Counted from the stretch's first letter, positions 8,126 to 17,003 are shown. The stretch is DNA of 64,000 nt from Salinigranum salinum (GCF_009176545.1 NZ_VTOJ01000002.1:2001602-2065601); one strand, 5' to 3'. Notes: generated by a model not told the origin, from the letters alone. Made by a program: numbers and translations.

Positions 8126-8767
8126 ATGGTCGAGAACGTCCTCACGGCCCTCTTCGGCGATCCGTTTGCCGTGATGAACACCATCGGCTTGGTCGCGTTT
8201 GCGTTCGTGGGGTCATCGAAGGCAATACGTGAGGAGTTCGATGTCTTCGGCATCACCATCGTTGGGTTGGCGATGGCGTTCGCTGGAGGTGTGACACGCG
8301 ATCTCCTCGTCACCCGCGTCCCACTAGCCCTTCAGTCACCGATCGAGATCATTCTGGGGCTCCTCGGCGTGGGGTTGGCCATCGCGCTGGGCGTCGTCTT
8401 CAATGCGCCAGAGACGCATCCGATCACGATCGTCGCGGATGCTATCGGTCTCGCATCCTTCACCACGGCCGGGGCGATTGTGGCAACGACGGCCGGTTTC
8501 CCCGTCTTCGGTATCGTCGCCATCGGCACTATCAACGCCGTTGGCGGTGGTGCGTTCGCGGATATTCTCCTCGACCGGTCACCGTTCATCCTCTTCGAGG
8601 ATTTCTACGCCACCTGTGCGGTTTTGGGCGCGAGCGCGTACTGGTTCGTTGGAACCTTCGGAGCCGCCGGGAGCGTGGCTGCCGTGACGTGTTCGGCTGC
8701 GGCCGTGGTGACTCGATTAGCAGCAGTTTCCTACGATTGGACTCTTCCAACTGTGAATGACATGTAG
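8126..8767 (+). CDS. TRIC-type (UPF0126) membrane protein
   Basis: 213 residues, about seven membrane segments arranged as two similar halves. The repeated features are GLVAFAFVGSSKAIREEFD with GGVTRDLL in the first half, and GLASFTTAGAIVATTAG with GGGAFADILL in the second. This is the signature of the TRIC/YicG family of trimeric cation channels. Last gene of the SDR operon, 9 bases after the VOC gene; its link to detoxification is unclear. GC falls towards its end. Confidence 0.85.
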   Translation: MVENVLTALFGDPFAVMNTIGLVAFAFVGSSKAIREEFDVFGITIVGLAMAFAGGVTRDLLVTRVPLALQSPIEIILGLLGVGLAIALGVVFNAPETHPITIVADAIGLASFTTAGAIVATTAGFPVFGIVAIGTINAVGGGAFADILLDRSPFILFEDFYATCAVLGASAYWFVGTFGAAGSVAAVTCSAAAVVTRLAAVSYDWTLPTVNDM

Positions 8768-8813
8768 CCACAAGAAAGGAATCACTCACCTATCTCCCCT
8801 TGCAAGATATGCG

Positions 8814-8830
8814 CTGTGTATCTCGCACAC
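8814..8830 (-). repeat. Dispersed intergenic repeat, partial copy C
   Basis: CTGTGTATCTCGCACAC on the plus strand, one base different from 35786-35802. It lies in the 250-base spacer after the SDR operon. Confidence 0.4.
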
Positions 8831-9019
8831 TGCATCTGCCAACTACTGGAGATGATTCGCGAAAAGCTATGGACTATTTCATGATCCCTATGAAAGGGGC
8901 AAGGTGAGGTGAGTTCGGGGCACCTCGTTACCTGATCGACACACGTCCGAGCGGGGGATCGAAACGACGCCACGACCCCGAACGTCCGCCCGATCGTCCT
9001 CCTCGACGACCCACGCGAC

Positions 9020-9775
9020 TCAGTCGGACGGCAGGCGGGGCTCCGCACGGGCCACGTCGACCAGCGACTCGCCCGCCAGCCGCGGGAGCACGCGTCGGCT
9101 GTCGAACGCCAGCGCGTAGTCGTGGACGTCGCGGTGGCGGAGGGCGTTCTTGTCGGCGTAGTCGGGGCCTTTGGCGACCTTCACCTGCTGGCGGAACACC
9201 GCGCGCTCGGCGGCCGAGAGCGAGAAGCCGTCGAGTCGGCGGCTGATGAGCGTCGCCCCGACGTGGTCTTCGAGCGCGACGCTGCCCTGCGACCCAGCAC
9301 TGACGAGGTACGTGGGGCGGTCGCTCCCGCGGAGGTGGTCGGCCAGCGCCCGGGCGTTCATCGTCGAGCCGACGTACACCGCGCTCTCGTCGTCGAGGCG
9401 GTCGCGGAGGAGCGCCACCGCCCGCCCGCCGTTCGTCGAGGTCATGCTCACCGGCCGCCCCGCGACGTCGAGGTCCTGGACGTAGCTGGGGGAGTTGAAG
9501 AAGTCGTAGCCGGGTTCGGGCTCGTAGGCGGGGGTCGCTCCGCCACCGATACGAGCCTCGGGAGTGGCGGTCTTGAACGCGGATTCGTCGCCCCGCTCGT
9601 CGGTGATGTGGACGTAGTCGGCGCCGTTGGCGAACAGTTCGATCACCGTGTTCGAGAAGTGGAGCACGTCGACGACGACGTAGTTCCCGGACGGGGGGTC
9701 GCGCGGGATCGCCTCGCACCGCTCGATGAGTCGGTCGTCGAGGCCGTTCGTGCGGGAGTCGCGGGTCACGGTCAC
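9020..9775 (-). CDS. ComB-like 2-phosphosulfolactate phosphatase family protein
   Basis: 251 residues matching the ComB fold (PF04029 type): DVLHFSNTVIELFANGADYV at the N-terminus, SMTSTNGGRAV and VYVGSTMNARALADHL in the middle, and a late acidic segment. ComB removes phosphate from 2-phosphosulfolactate in coenzyme M synthesis. Haloarchaea make no coenzyme M, so the substrate here is probably another phosphosulfo- or phosphocarboxylic acid. No pathway partner is adjacent. Single gene, start MTVTRDSR. Confidence 0.82.
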   Translation of the reverse strand: MTVTRDSRTNGLDDRLIERCEAIPRDPPSGNYVVVDVLHFSNTVIELFANGADYVHITDERGDESAFKTATPEARIGGGATPAYEPEPGYDFFNSPSYVQDLDVAGRPVSMTSTNGGRAVALLRDRLDDESAVYVGSTMNARALADHLRGSDRPTYLVSAGSQGSVALEDHVGATLISRRLDGFSLSAAERAVFRQQVKVAKGPDYADKNALRHRDVHDYALAFDSRRVLPRLAGESLVDVARAEPRLPSD

Positions 9776-9933
9776 GACCCGTTCTCTACTGCCACAGGTG
9801 AGAAGCGCGCTGACATCGAGTAACGTTCGTAGGGGCGGGGGGCTGGTAATCGTTTACTAGGAGGCCTCGACAGAGCTATATAGATTCTGGTGCGCCCCGC
9901 GGTCACGTGCCGGGACGCCGTCGCGCAGTTGGT

Positions 9934-10704
9934 TCAGCGGAGGCAGTCGAGGATCGACGCCGCGAGCGCGTCGGTGAGCCCGGTGTCCCGGAAGCTGGGA
10001 CAGGGGTTGAGGTCGACCGCGTACCAGTCGTCGTCGACGCGAACGAGGTCGACGCCGACGGCGCGCATGCCCAGTCGACGCATGAGGTCGCCGATGCGGT
10101 CGACGTGGTCGTCGACGGGGTCGGCCTCGCCGACGACCCGCTTCTCGCCGAACAGCTTCGACGTCGCGCGGAGGACGCGCGCGTGGAGTCGCTCCCCGTC
10201 GTCGACGACGTAGTACTTGTAGTCGATCGGCTCCGCGGGGAGGTACTCCTCGTAGAGGTCGCCCTCGCCGTCGAGTTCCGGCGACATGTTCCAGTGGTAG
10301 AGGTTCTTGGCGACGTACCGCCCGGCGGGCTTCGAGCGGGACGCGTCGGGGACGGCGAAGCCGACGCCGGCGAGCAGACAGAGCTGCGAGAACCGCGAGA
10401 CGCAGGCGGCGACGCCCGTCGCGCTGTTCCACGTCGGGACGCCCGCGCGCTCGGCCCGCAGGAGCGACTCGACCGACGCCGGCCGCGTCGACTTGCTCAC
10501 GAACAGCGCGAGGTCGGTGAGGAGGGGCTGGCTCACCGGCCGCTCGGCATCGAAGAACGTCACGGCGTACCCCCGCTCGACGAGTCGCGCGGCGACGGTC
10601 GAGAACACGTCGTGGTCGGGGCGGCAGGTGATGCCGATCCGTTCGGTCGTCTCCCCCCGGTTGGGCTCGCGCGGTGGCTCCGGTCCCTCCGATGAGCGGC
10701 TCAC
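9934..10704 (-). CDS. ATP-grasp (RimK-like) domain protein
   Basis: About 256 residues from a GTG at 10702-10704 ([10 protein letters not shown]). ATP-grasp features: a nucleotide-binding strand [30 protein letters not shown], and the metal-binding end [19 protein letters not shown] (Asp-x-Asn). These enzymes ligate a carboxylate to an amine or thiol. The open frame continues upstream to an ATG at 10842, but that extension has no family likeness, so the exact start is uncertain. No partner gene is near. Confidence 0.75.
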   Translation of the reverse strand: MSRSSEGPEPPREPNRGETTERIGITCRPDHDVFSTVAARLVERGYAVTFFDAERPVSQPLLTDLALFVSKSTRPASVESLLRAERAGVPTWNSATGVAACVSRFSQLCLLAGVGFAVPDASRSKPAGRYVAKNLYHWNMSPELDGEGDLYEEYLPAEPIDYKYYVVDDGERLHARVLRATSKLFGEKRVVGEADPVDDHVDRIGDLMRRLGMRAVGVDLVRVDDDWYAVDLNPCPSFRDTGLTDALAASILDCLR

Positions 10705-11185
10705 TCGGGCGACTACTTCCCGGGCCCACTTCAACGCGTGCGTCCCCGGCAGTCGACGGTCGTCGACGCGGGACGCCGACGGACAGCACACCCCCACCCC
10801 CCCGCAGCAGCGCGCCGGAAGACGCCAGCGAGCGCCGCACACACGACCAGCGATCGTCGCGGACGCGGACGACGGCGTACCCCGACGTCGAGCGGAGGGT
10901 CTCGTTGGGTGCTCGCCGGTCCGAGGGTGTCGTCTGTCGGGACGGGAACCGTACGAGCGACGGACCTCGCCGGGGGGTGGTCGAGAATCTACCCCGCCGT
11001 TCCGGAGTCCGGACCGACCGGTGCCGGCCGAGGGTGGAGAGACGGCGGCGAGCGCGCTGGCAAGCTATTTCTCCCTGTCCCTCGTGGGACCGTTCACGAA
11101 CGCTGTGTCAGGGACCACCACAGGGTGGTCGGCCCACGACACGGGTGTCCGTCGTCGCCGATCGGCGAGACACCACGGAGAGACG
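10705..11185. other. Intergenic region upstream of the molybdenum hydroxylase genes
   Basis: Divergent promoter region. A TATA-like AGCTATTTCT lies near 11063, about 120 bases before coxS. An inverted repeat GACCACC-acag-GGTGGTC at 11113-11130 falls in what would be the coxS leader. No gene is supported here although long shadow frames cross it. Confidence 0.5.
11113..11130. repeat. Inverted repeat in the coxS leader
   Basis: Perfect 7-base arms around a 4-base loop. It may be an operator or an RNA hairpin. Confidence 0.4.
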
Positions 11186-11704
11186 ATGACGACACACGAC
11201 ATCACACTCACGGTGAACGAGACGGAACACGAACTGACGGTCGAGTCACGGACCCTCCTGATCCACGCGCTCAGGGACGACCTCGGCTACACGGGGCCGA
11301 ACGTCGGCTGCGAGACCAGCATGTGCGGGGCCTGCACCGTCCACGTGGACGGCGACGCGGTGAAGTCCTGTACGCTCCTGGCGGTGGCGTGCGACGGGAG
11401 CGAGGTCCGGACCGTCGAGAGCCTCGCCGAGGGCGACGCCCTCCACCCGCTGCAGGAGGCGTTCTCGCAGGAACACGGCCTGCAGTGCGGCTACTGTACG
11501 CCGGGGATGCTGATGACCTCGCTCGACTTCCTCGCGCGCAACCCCGACCCCACTAGGGCGGAGATCCGTGAGGCGCTCGAGGGGAACCTCTGCCGGTGTA
11601 CGGGCTACCAGAACATCGTCAACGCGGTCGAGAGCGCCGCCGAGACGATGCGGACGGCCACGGACGGCGGCGCGGTCGATCCGACCGACGCGGGGGGCGA
11701 CTGA
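11186..11704 (+). CDS. Molybdenum hydroxylase (CO-dehydrogenase type) small subunit, 2x[2Fe-2S]
   Basis: 172 residues. The plant-type [2Fe-2S] cluster ligands are Cys42, Cys47, Cys50 and Cys62; the second cluster uses Cys101, Cys104, Cys136 and Cys138 (CGYC and CRCTGY). This is the electron-transfer subunit of xanthine oxidase-family enzymes, known as CoxS/CutS. It passes electrons from the molybdenum subunit to FAD. The FAD subunit follows after 45 bases. The large molybdopterin subunit is absent from the window, so the enzyme must be completed from elsewhere or is incomplete. Confidence 0.92.
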   Translation: MTTHDITLTVNETEHELTVESRTLLIHALRDDLGYTGPNVGCETSMCGACTVHVDGDAVKSCTLLAVACDGSEVRTVESLAEGDALHPLQEAFSQEHGLQCGYCTPGMLMTSLDFLARNPDPTRAEIREALEGNLCRCTGYQNIVNAVESAAETMRTATDGGAVDPTDAGGD

Positions 11705-11749
11705 GATGCCGTCGACGGCAGTCGACGCGGTCGACGCGGGGGCCGACTG

Positions 11750-12637
11750 ATGTTCCCCGCCGAGTTCGACTACTACCGCGCCGAGACGGTCGCCGAGGCG
11801 CTCGACCTTCTGGGCAAGCATCCCGAGGCCGAGATCATCGCCGGCGGCCACTCGCTCCTCCCGACGATGAAGCTCGGACTGGCGAACCCGCCCGCGCTCG
11901 TCGACATCTCCGGCATCGACGCCCTCCACGGGATCGCGATCGACGACGACGGCGTCCGGATCGGGGCGCTCACGCGCTACGCGACCATCGCGGACGACGC
12001 CGACCTCGGGCACGCCTGCCCTGCGGTGACGGCGGCGGCGGGCGCGATCGGTGACGTCCAGGTTCGTAACCGGGGAACCATCGGCGGCAACCTCGCCCAC
12101 GCCGACCCCGCCTCGGACCTGCCCGCGGCCGCGCTGGCGAGCGACGCCACGCTCGTGCTCGAGGGGCCGGACGGCGAGCGGACCGTCCCGGCGGACGACT
12201 TCTTCCTCATGATCTTCACCACCGCGAAGGAGGAGGGCGAACTCCTCACCCGGATCGACCTCCCGAAGCTCGGCCCCGACGACGTCGGCGTCTACGTCAA
12301 GAAGGAGAGCCCCTCGTCGGGGTACGCCGTCGTCGGCGTCGCGGCCGTACTCGAACTCGAAGGCGACGTCGTCACTGCGGCCCGAGTCGCCGCCAACGGC
12401 GCGTTCGACCACGCGATGCGCCTGCCGGGCACCGAGGAGGCGCTCGTCGACGAATCGCTCGACGCCGGAGTGATCGAGACGGCCGCCGCCGCGGCGATGG
12501 ACGGCATCGACGAGGCGGCGCTCATGGGCGACCACCACGTCTCGGCGGACTACCGGGCTCGACTGCTGCAGGCGTACACGGAGCGGGCACTCACCCGGGC
12601 AGCGGAACGCGCCGACGCGTCCGTGGCGGCCGACTAA
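11750..12637 (+). CDS. Molybdenum hydroxylase (CO-dehydrogenase type) medium subunit, FAD-binding
   Basis: 295 residues of the CoxM/CutM family. FAD-binding motifs are AGGHSLLPTMKLGLANP near residue 32 and TIGGNLAHADPASDLP near residue 110. A C-terminal CODH-C domain follows. It accepts electrons from the [2Fe-2S] subunit encoded just upstream. Downstream lies a convergent MFS gene, so the expected third gene (large Mo subunit) is not present. The substrate cannot be judged without that subunit. Confidence 0.93.
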   Translation: MFPAEFDYYRAETVAEALDLLGKHPEAEIIAGGHSLLPTMKLGLANPPALVDISGIDALHGIAIDDDGVRIGALTRYATIADDADLGHACPAVTAAAGAIGDVQVRNRGTIGGNLAHADPASDLPAAALASDATLVLEGPDGERTVPADDFFLMIFTTAKEEGELLTRIDLPKLGPDDVGVYVKKESPSSGYAVVGVAAVLELEGDVVTAARVAANGAFDHAMRLPGTEEALVDESLDAGVIETAAAAAMDGIDEAALMGDHHVSADYRARLLQAYTERALTRAAERADASVAAD

Positions 12638-12704
12638 TGGTGCGAGCCGTGCCGGACCGCACTCTCGTCCCGGCCGTCGCCCGCCCGTGTCGACCCTCGA
12701 GCCG

Positions 12705-14009
12705 TCAGTCGTCGGCCACGGCCGTGGGCGCCGACCCTTCCGCGACGCCCGCCCGTCGGACCAGTCCCCAGAAGGCGAGCGAGGCGGCGACGATGAACCC
12801 CGCCGCCGTGTAGAACGCGACCGTGACCGAGACGGTGTCGATGATCACACCGATCAGGACGGGACCGGCCACCTGTCCGACCTTCCACGAGATCGACCGG
12901 AGCGAGAACGCCGAGGCGACGGCGTCGTGTGCCTCTCCCTCCTCGGTGAACAGCGCCATGCTCGCGGGAAGCCGGATGCTGTCGGCCACGCCGAGCACCA
13001 TGTACGCGCCGAAGAGCGCGACGAACGCGCCGCCGAGGTGCTGTTGCTGGCCGAACGCGACGAACCGGATCGGGGTCAACTGCCCCTCGGCCACGTACGA
13101 GAGGGGGATGAGCGCGGTCCCGAGCCCGTAGCCGAGTGCGCCGACGACGACGAACAGCGGTTTCCGACCCAGGCGATCCGAGAGGTCGCCGACGTACCCC
13201 TGGGTGAGCGCCTTCGTGAGCTTCCCGCCCGCGAGAATCCAGCCGATGGCGAGCGCGGTGATGCCGAACTCGGTCCGGGCGAGGATCGGGAGGAAGAGGA
13301 TGACGGCCATCTTCCCGACCGAGAAGGAGAGGCGGAAGACGACGAGCGCACGGAGCAAGGGGCGGGCGAGGAGCGTCCGGATCGTCGCGACGCTCTCGGC
13401 CAGCGTCTCGTCCGGACGCGCGGAGCCACCACCCGGGTCGTCGCGGAGGGACGTGAACACGAGCACGAACGCGACCAGCGTCACCCCCGAGAGAACGACG
13501 TACGTGGCGGTGAATCCCTGCGTGTACAGCAAGTAGCCGCCGACGACGTCCCCCGCGAGGCTGGAGAAGGCACCGACCTGGTTGTACGACCCGAGCCACC
13601 GGCCGTTCTCGTCGTCGGGCGCGATGGTGCCCACGACGGTCGACCCGGTGATCCAGAGCACGCTCGCGCCGATCCCCTGTGCGATCCGCACCAGGATCAC
13701 GTGCGTCGGCGAGCCGACGAAGACGAAGGCGACGAACACCAAGACGTTGAGCACGAGGCCGCCGAGCAGCCACCGCTTGGCGTTTCCGGTGTCTACCTGT
13801 CGTCCGAGTGGGAGCACGATGAGCAGCTGGACGGCGGCGAAGGCGGTCCCGAACAGGCCCTCGACCACGCCGGTCGTCCCGAACTGGTCGGCGTACAGCG
13901 CGAGGGCGATGAGGACCGTCGAGTACGCCTGGCTCCGGGCGAACGCCGTCCCCGCGAGGGCGGCGAACTCGCGGTTTCGAAGGAGTCCGATCGATCCGAA
14001 GCGGGCCAC
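12705..14009 (-). CDS. MFS transporter
   Basis: About 434 residues with some 12 membrane segments and the MFS loop motif GDLSDRLGRKP between helices of the C-terminal half. A drug or metabolite carrier of unknown specificity. The GTG at 14007-14009 (VARFGSIGLLRNREF) is the most likely start; a TTG at 14039 is possible. The open frame extends to 14561, but that upstream part is not membrane-like or related to MFS. Convergent with the Mo-hydroxylase genes. Confidence 0.85.
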   Translation of the reverse strand: MARFGSIGLLRNREFAALAGTAFARSQAYSTVLIALALYADQFGTTGVVEGLFGTAFAAVQLLIVLPLGRQVDTGNAKRWLLGGLVLNVLVFVAFVFVGSPTHVILVRIAQGIGASVLWITGSTVVGTIAPDDENGRWLGSYNQVGAFSSLAGDVVGGYLLYTQGFTATYVVLSGVTLVAFVLVFTSLRDDPGGGSARPDETLAESVATIRTLLARPLLRALVVFRLSFSVGKMAVILFLPILARTEFGITALAIGWILAGGKLTKALTQGYVGDLSDRLGRKPLFVVVGALGYGLGTALIPLSYVAEGQLTPIRFVAFGQQQHLGGAFVALFGAYMVLGVADSIRLPASMALFTEEGEAHDAVASAFSLRSISWKVGQVAGPVLIGVIIDTVSVTVAFYTAAGFIVAASLAFWGLVRRAGVAEGSAPTAVADD

Positions 14010-14342
14010 TAGTGTCTCGCGTTCGCCCTCGACGGTCAAATCAGCCCGGATTCGTCGTCGTGCGTGGCGTATGCACTCGATGGACACGGGACACCGTCGG
14101 GCCGGCCGACGGCACGTCGTCCCCTCGTTCCCCCGGGGGTATCGGTACGAACGACCCCCTCTCTTCGAGTCGAAACCGTGCCACTGCACCGGGAAGTCGG
14201 CTCTGAGCGTCACTTTCACCGCGGTGGGGGTGTACTGTGCGGTCCGTGCGGCACGTCGCCGTCGTCCGCCGGCGCGACTGGAGCGGACGCGAGTGACGGG
14301 GGCCTCCCTAGGCTTACCACGCCGCACGCCGTACCCGAGCGT
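14010..14342. other. Divergent intergenic region
   Basis: Promoter space for the MFS gene (minus) and the small membrane gene (plus). A TATA-like AGGCTTACC at 14312-14320 is spaced for leaderless transcription from the ATG at 14343. No gene seen. Confidence 0.45.
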
Positions 14343-14669
14343 ATGGTCCGCCGCTGGTCCCTCGCTGTGGCCGTCATCGCCACAGTCGTTTTGCTCTCCC
14401 CCGTGCTCGGCGTCGTCGACGTCGGTCCGGTCTGGATCGTCGTCGCCGCAGTCGTCGCGCTGGCGGTCGGCGGTGCGGTTCGCCGCGACGTCGGGGACGC
14501 CGACGGCGGGGGTGAGTCGATCTGGGAACTCGTCCCCGCGTGGCAGTACACGGGACGACACGTCGAATCCGGTGGCCTCGCCCGGGACGAACAGGAGGCG
14601 GCGCTCGCGGACGTCGAGGAACAGGCGCGGGCACGACGCGGGCGCGGGGACGGTCGAAACGGGGGGTGA
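14343..14669 (+). CDS. Small membrane protein, two predicted segments
   Basis: 108 residues. Two hydrophobic helices (LAVAVIATVVLLSPVLGVV and VWIVVAAVVALAVGGAV) are followed by a charged tail with IWELVPAWQYTGRHVESGG and DEQEAALADVEEQAR. Haloarchaea have many such proteins, often named SHOCT-like or hypothetical; I recognise no defined domain. Its leaderless spacing to the TATA-like element at 14312 supports the start. Confidence 0.65.
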   Translation: MVRRWSLAVAVIATVVLLSPVLGVVDVGPVWIVVAAVVALAVGGAVRRDVGDADGGGESIWELVPAWQYTGRHVESGGLARDEQEAALADVEEQARARRGRGDGRNGG

Positions 14670-14744
14670 GCGACACGCCGAACCCGAAAACGGCCGACGG
14701 GAACGCCGGACCGACCCCGGCTCGGAGGCACCCGCCGAGGACAG

Positions 14745-15389
14745 TCAGTGCTCGGACTCGATCGGCGTCTCGTCGACGGGCAGGTCCTCGGCGTCGCCCC
14801 GTTCGTCGGCGCGTCGTCCGTCGCGGTCAGTTTTTCCGTCGGCCTGCCCCGTGCCCGCGCCGGCGTCGGTTCGTCCGTCGACGCGGCTCGCGTCAGTGTC
14901 GGCTGTCTCGGTCGTCTCGGTCTCCGGCCCACGACCGTTCGTGGAGACGGTCGGTCCGGCGCCGACGCGACCGGGACTCGGCCCGCCCGCCGCAGCCGAC
15001 TCCGGTCGTGACGCCCGCGACTGCCCGATGAGTTCGTCGAGCAAGAGCGCCTCGCGGTCGGTGACGTCGTACGTCTCGTCGACCACCGCGCGAGCCGCGT
15101 CGAGTTCGCCGTGGAGGAGGTGTCGCCGGACCCGGATGTACGTCTCGAGGAACCGCTCCTCGCCGTCGGAACCGTCGTCGAGCGCGTCGTCGAGTTCGGT
15201 GCCCAGATCCTCGAAGATCTCGCCGTAGCCGAGCACCGACGGCTCGTGGTCGGGGTCGAGGAGCGAGAGGAGGAACTCGGAGGCGAACCGATGGTACTCG
15301 GACTTCGACTCGAACGCCACCGAGTCGTCTACGAACGCCTCGATCCGAGCCACCAGCGCGTCCGGGTAGCGCACCGTCTCCTTCGCCAT
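14745..15389 (-). CDS. Ribbon-helix-helix protein with long acidic tail (CdrS/CdrL-like N-terminus)
   Basis: 214 residues. Residues 1-50 form a ribbon-helix-helix DNA-binding domain (MAKETVRYPDALVARIEAFV...SKSEYHRFASEFLLSLLD). The opening MAKETVRYP and SKSEYHRFA resemble the haloarchaeal cell-division regulators CdrS/CdrL. A middle helical part (about 60-120) and a long low-complexity Asp/Glu/Thr/Gly tail follow, consistent with a CdrL-like longer member, but no ftsZ gene is near, so I leave the name open. ATG at 15387-15389. Confidence 0.75.
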   Translation of the reverse strand: MAKETVRYPDALVARIEAFVDDSVAFESKSEYHRFASEFLLSLLDPDHEPSVLGYGEIFEDLGTELDDALDDGSDGEERFLETYIRVRRHLLHGELDAARAVVDETYDVTDREALLLDELIGQSRASRPESAAAGGPSPGRVGAGPTVSTNGRGPETETTETADTDASRVDGRTDAGAGTGQADGKTDRDGRRADERGDAEDLPVDETPIESEH

Positions 15390-15533
15390 ATCGGATCCCT
15401 TCGTGTGACCGCTACTTAGTATCCGAGGCCGCGTCAGACACCTGATGCGTGGTTGGTATCTCCTCGGACACGTCGTCACCGGGTCCGAGGGACCGCGACG
15501 AGCGAAGAGACTCCCGGGACGAGCCGAAACAAA

Positions 15534-15541
15534 GGTATATG
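15534..15541 (+). promoter_or_regulatory. TATA box of the small gene at 15565
   Basis: GGTATATG centred 26-27 bases before ATG 15565; leaderless spacing fixes that start. Confidence 0.55.
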
Positions 15542-15564
15542 TGCTGACAGTCCTTGCCACCGAT

Positions 15565-15786
15565 ATGGCCGATTCGACCACCCCGGAAGAACGGATCGAC
15601 GAGACGACCACGTGGCCCGATCTGGCGATCAGCCTCTACGACCGGCTGACGGGGCGCGGCGCGGAGATCATCTACGAGTTCGAGGACATGGAGGTCGACG
15701 TGCCGAGCGGCACGGGGCCGGACGCCGAACACGCCCACTGGCGACTGGATGGCTCGGTCCGCGTCACCACTCGCGAGCGTGAGTGA
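15565..15786 (+). CDS. Small acidic protein, paralogue of the gene at 16269
   Basis: 73 residues. The C-terminal half MEVDVPSGTGPDAEHAHWRL...GSVRVTT aligns with LTVDVPLTYGDDPERATWRF...GNVTVTV of the protein at 16269-16547, so the two are paralogues. Soluble, beta-rich, function unknown. The TATA box at 15534 sets a leaderless start. The next gene begins inside its last codons (GTG at 15779), so the two are probably translated together. Confidence 0.7.
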   Translation: MADSTTPEERIDETTTWPDLAISLYDRLTGRGAEIIYEFEDMEVDVPSGTGPDAEHAHWRLDGSVRVTTRERE

Positions 15787-16174
15787 CGCAGCAGGGCAGT
15801 CGGAGCCGACGGCACCGCTGTCCGTCGCGACCGACCTCACGCTCACGGTGAACGGCGCAGAGGCGTCGGTGCAGTCGACCGGCGAGCGGCTCTTCGTGGA
15901 GTTCCCGTCGCTGTCCGCCGCGCTCCGGGCGCTTCGCGGACTCCCTGGAGGCGGTACGGACCGCCTCACCGCGCTGTTGACCACGACCGACCTCACGGTC
16001 GAAGTACGGATACGCGACCGGACCGTCGCCGTGCTCGGGGCGGGAGCCCACCCCGGCGTCGTCTCCCGTCGCCTCGGCATCGCTCCCGTCGAGGCGCGCG
16101 TCGGCGGTGTGCTCGGCGTCGTCGGGCGCGAACTCTCCGCCGGTCTCACTGCCCTCGACCGCGCGTTCAGATGA
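15779..16174 (+). CDS. Hypothetical protein between two small paralogues
   Basis: 131 residues from a GTG overlapping the previous stop by 8 bases. Segments such as LSVATDLTLTVNGAEASVQS, LRALRGLPGG and VAVLGAGAHPGVVSRRLGI suggest an alpha/beta soluble protein. No family recognised. Coupled to the gene at 15565. Confidence 0.6.
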   Translation: MSDAAGQSEPTAPLSVATDLTLTVNGAEASVQSTGERLFVEFPSLSAALRALRGLPGGGTDRLTALLTTTDLTVEVRIRDRTVAVLGAGAHPGVVSRRLGIAPVEARVGGVLGVVGRELSAGLTALDRAFR

Positions 16175-16268
16175 GGAGGCCGTGGGTCGTCCCGTGAGGA
16201 CGGCTCTCTGACGAAACCTCCCATGCCTGGAGCACAAACACAAGTATGCTCCGGCACCAAGCGGGCGT

Positions 16269-16547
16269 ATGGACGGACAGGTACACGAGCTGGATCCGCC
16301 GGGACGGACGTGGCTGGACGTCGTCGAACAGGTCCTCGACGAGGAGATCGACAGAGAGGAAGTGGTCCGTCTCACCGCCGAAGACCTCACGGTCGACGTC
16401 CCGCTCACCTACGGCGACGATCCCGAGCGCGCGACGTGGCGGTTCAACGGGAACGTCACCGTCACCGTCGACGGGATGCGGGGCCCGCTGGCCGACTGGC
16501 TCAAACTCTGGCTCGGCGGACCGTCGAACGCCGACGGGGACCGCTGA
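16269..16547 (+). CDS. Small acidic protein, paralogue of the gene at 15565
   Basis: 92 residues. It shares the VDVP...ATWRFNGNVTVTVDG block with the 73-residue protein upstream and adds an N-terminal helix (TWLDVVEQVLDEEIDREEVV) and a C-terminal PLADWLKLWLGG. A TATA-like ACAAGTATG near 16237 is spaced for a leaderless start. Function unknown. Confidence 0.65.
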   Translation: MDGQVHELDPPGRTWLDVVEQVLDEEIDREEVVRLTAEDLTVDVPLTYGDDPERATWRFNGNVTVTVDGMRGPLADWLKLWLGGPSNADGDR

Positions 16548-16759
16548 ACTCGCCTCACCGCGCCCGGAACGAGAACTGACGATACGACAGAATTCCATCC
16601 CGTTCGCACCGGATCAGGCGCTTCGAACGGCTGCTCCGTGTGTTCCACGTCACGCTCGCGCGCGACGCACCCGGAGTGGCCAATTGTCAACTTCGTCCCG
16701 GGATCGGCTGGAACTATTTCGGAAGGGTTATGAGTTTCGTGCCACTATGTTCAGAAGCA

Positions 16760-16954
16760 ATGGCGACAGGTAAGGTTGATTTCTTCAACGATACGGGCGG
16801 TTACGGTTTCATCTCTACGGACGATTCGGACGACGACGTCTTCTTCCACATGGAAGACGTCGGCGGCCCCGACCTCGAGGAGGGACAGGAAGTCGAGTTC
16901 GAGATTCAGGACTCGCCCAAGGGTCCCCGCGCAGCGAACCTGACGCGGCTGTAA
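16760..16954 (+). CDS. cspA: Cold-shock domain protein (CspA family)
   Basis: 64 residues, one cold-shock OB-fold. RNP motifs: GYGFIST (RNP1) and DVFFHMEDV (RNP2); the end KGPRAANLTRL is typical. It binds single-stranded RNA or DNA and acts as an RNA chaperone. A TATA-like GGTTATGAG near 16726 gives a near-leaderless transcript. Followed by a T-tract terminator. Confidence 0.95.
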   Translation: MATGKVDFFNDTGGYGFISTDDSDDDVFFHMEDVGGPDLEEGQEVEFEIQDSPKGPRAANLTRL

Positions 16955-17003
16955 CGCGAGTCGGTCCGTCGCCGTACGGCGACACCACGATCCGTACAAC
17001 GTC

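Noticed and set aside
11113..11130. Riboswitch in the coxS leader
   Set aside because: Only a simple hairpin is visible; none of the known riboswitch core sequences is present.
10705..11185. Several overlapping long frames upstream of coxS
   Set aside because: All are Arg/Pro/Thr-rich and mutually overlapping, as expected for high-GC non-coding DNA.
12687..14012. Plus-strand 441-codon frame opposite the MFS gene
   Set aside because: Asp/Glu/Arg-rich antisense shadow of the transporter, without domains.
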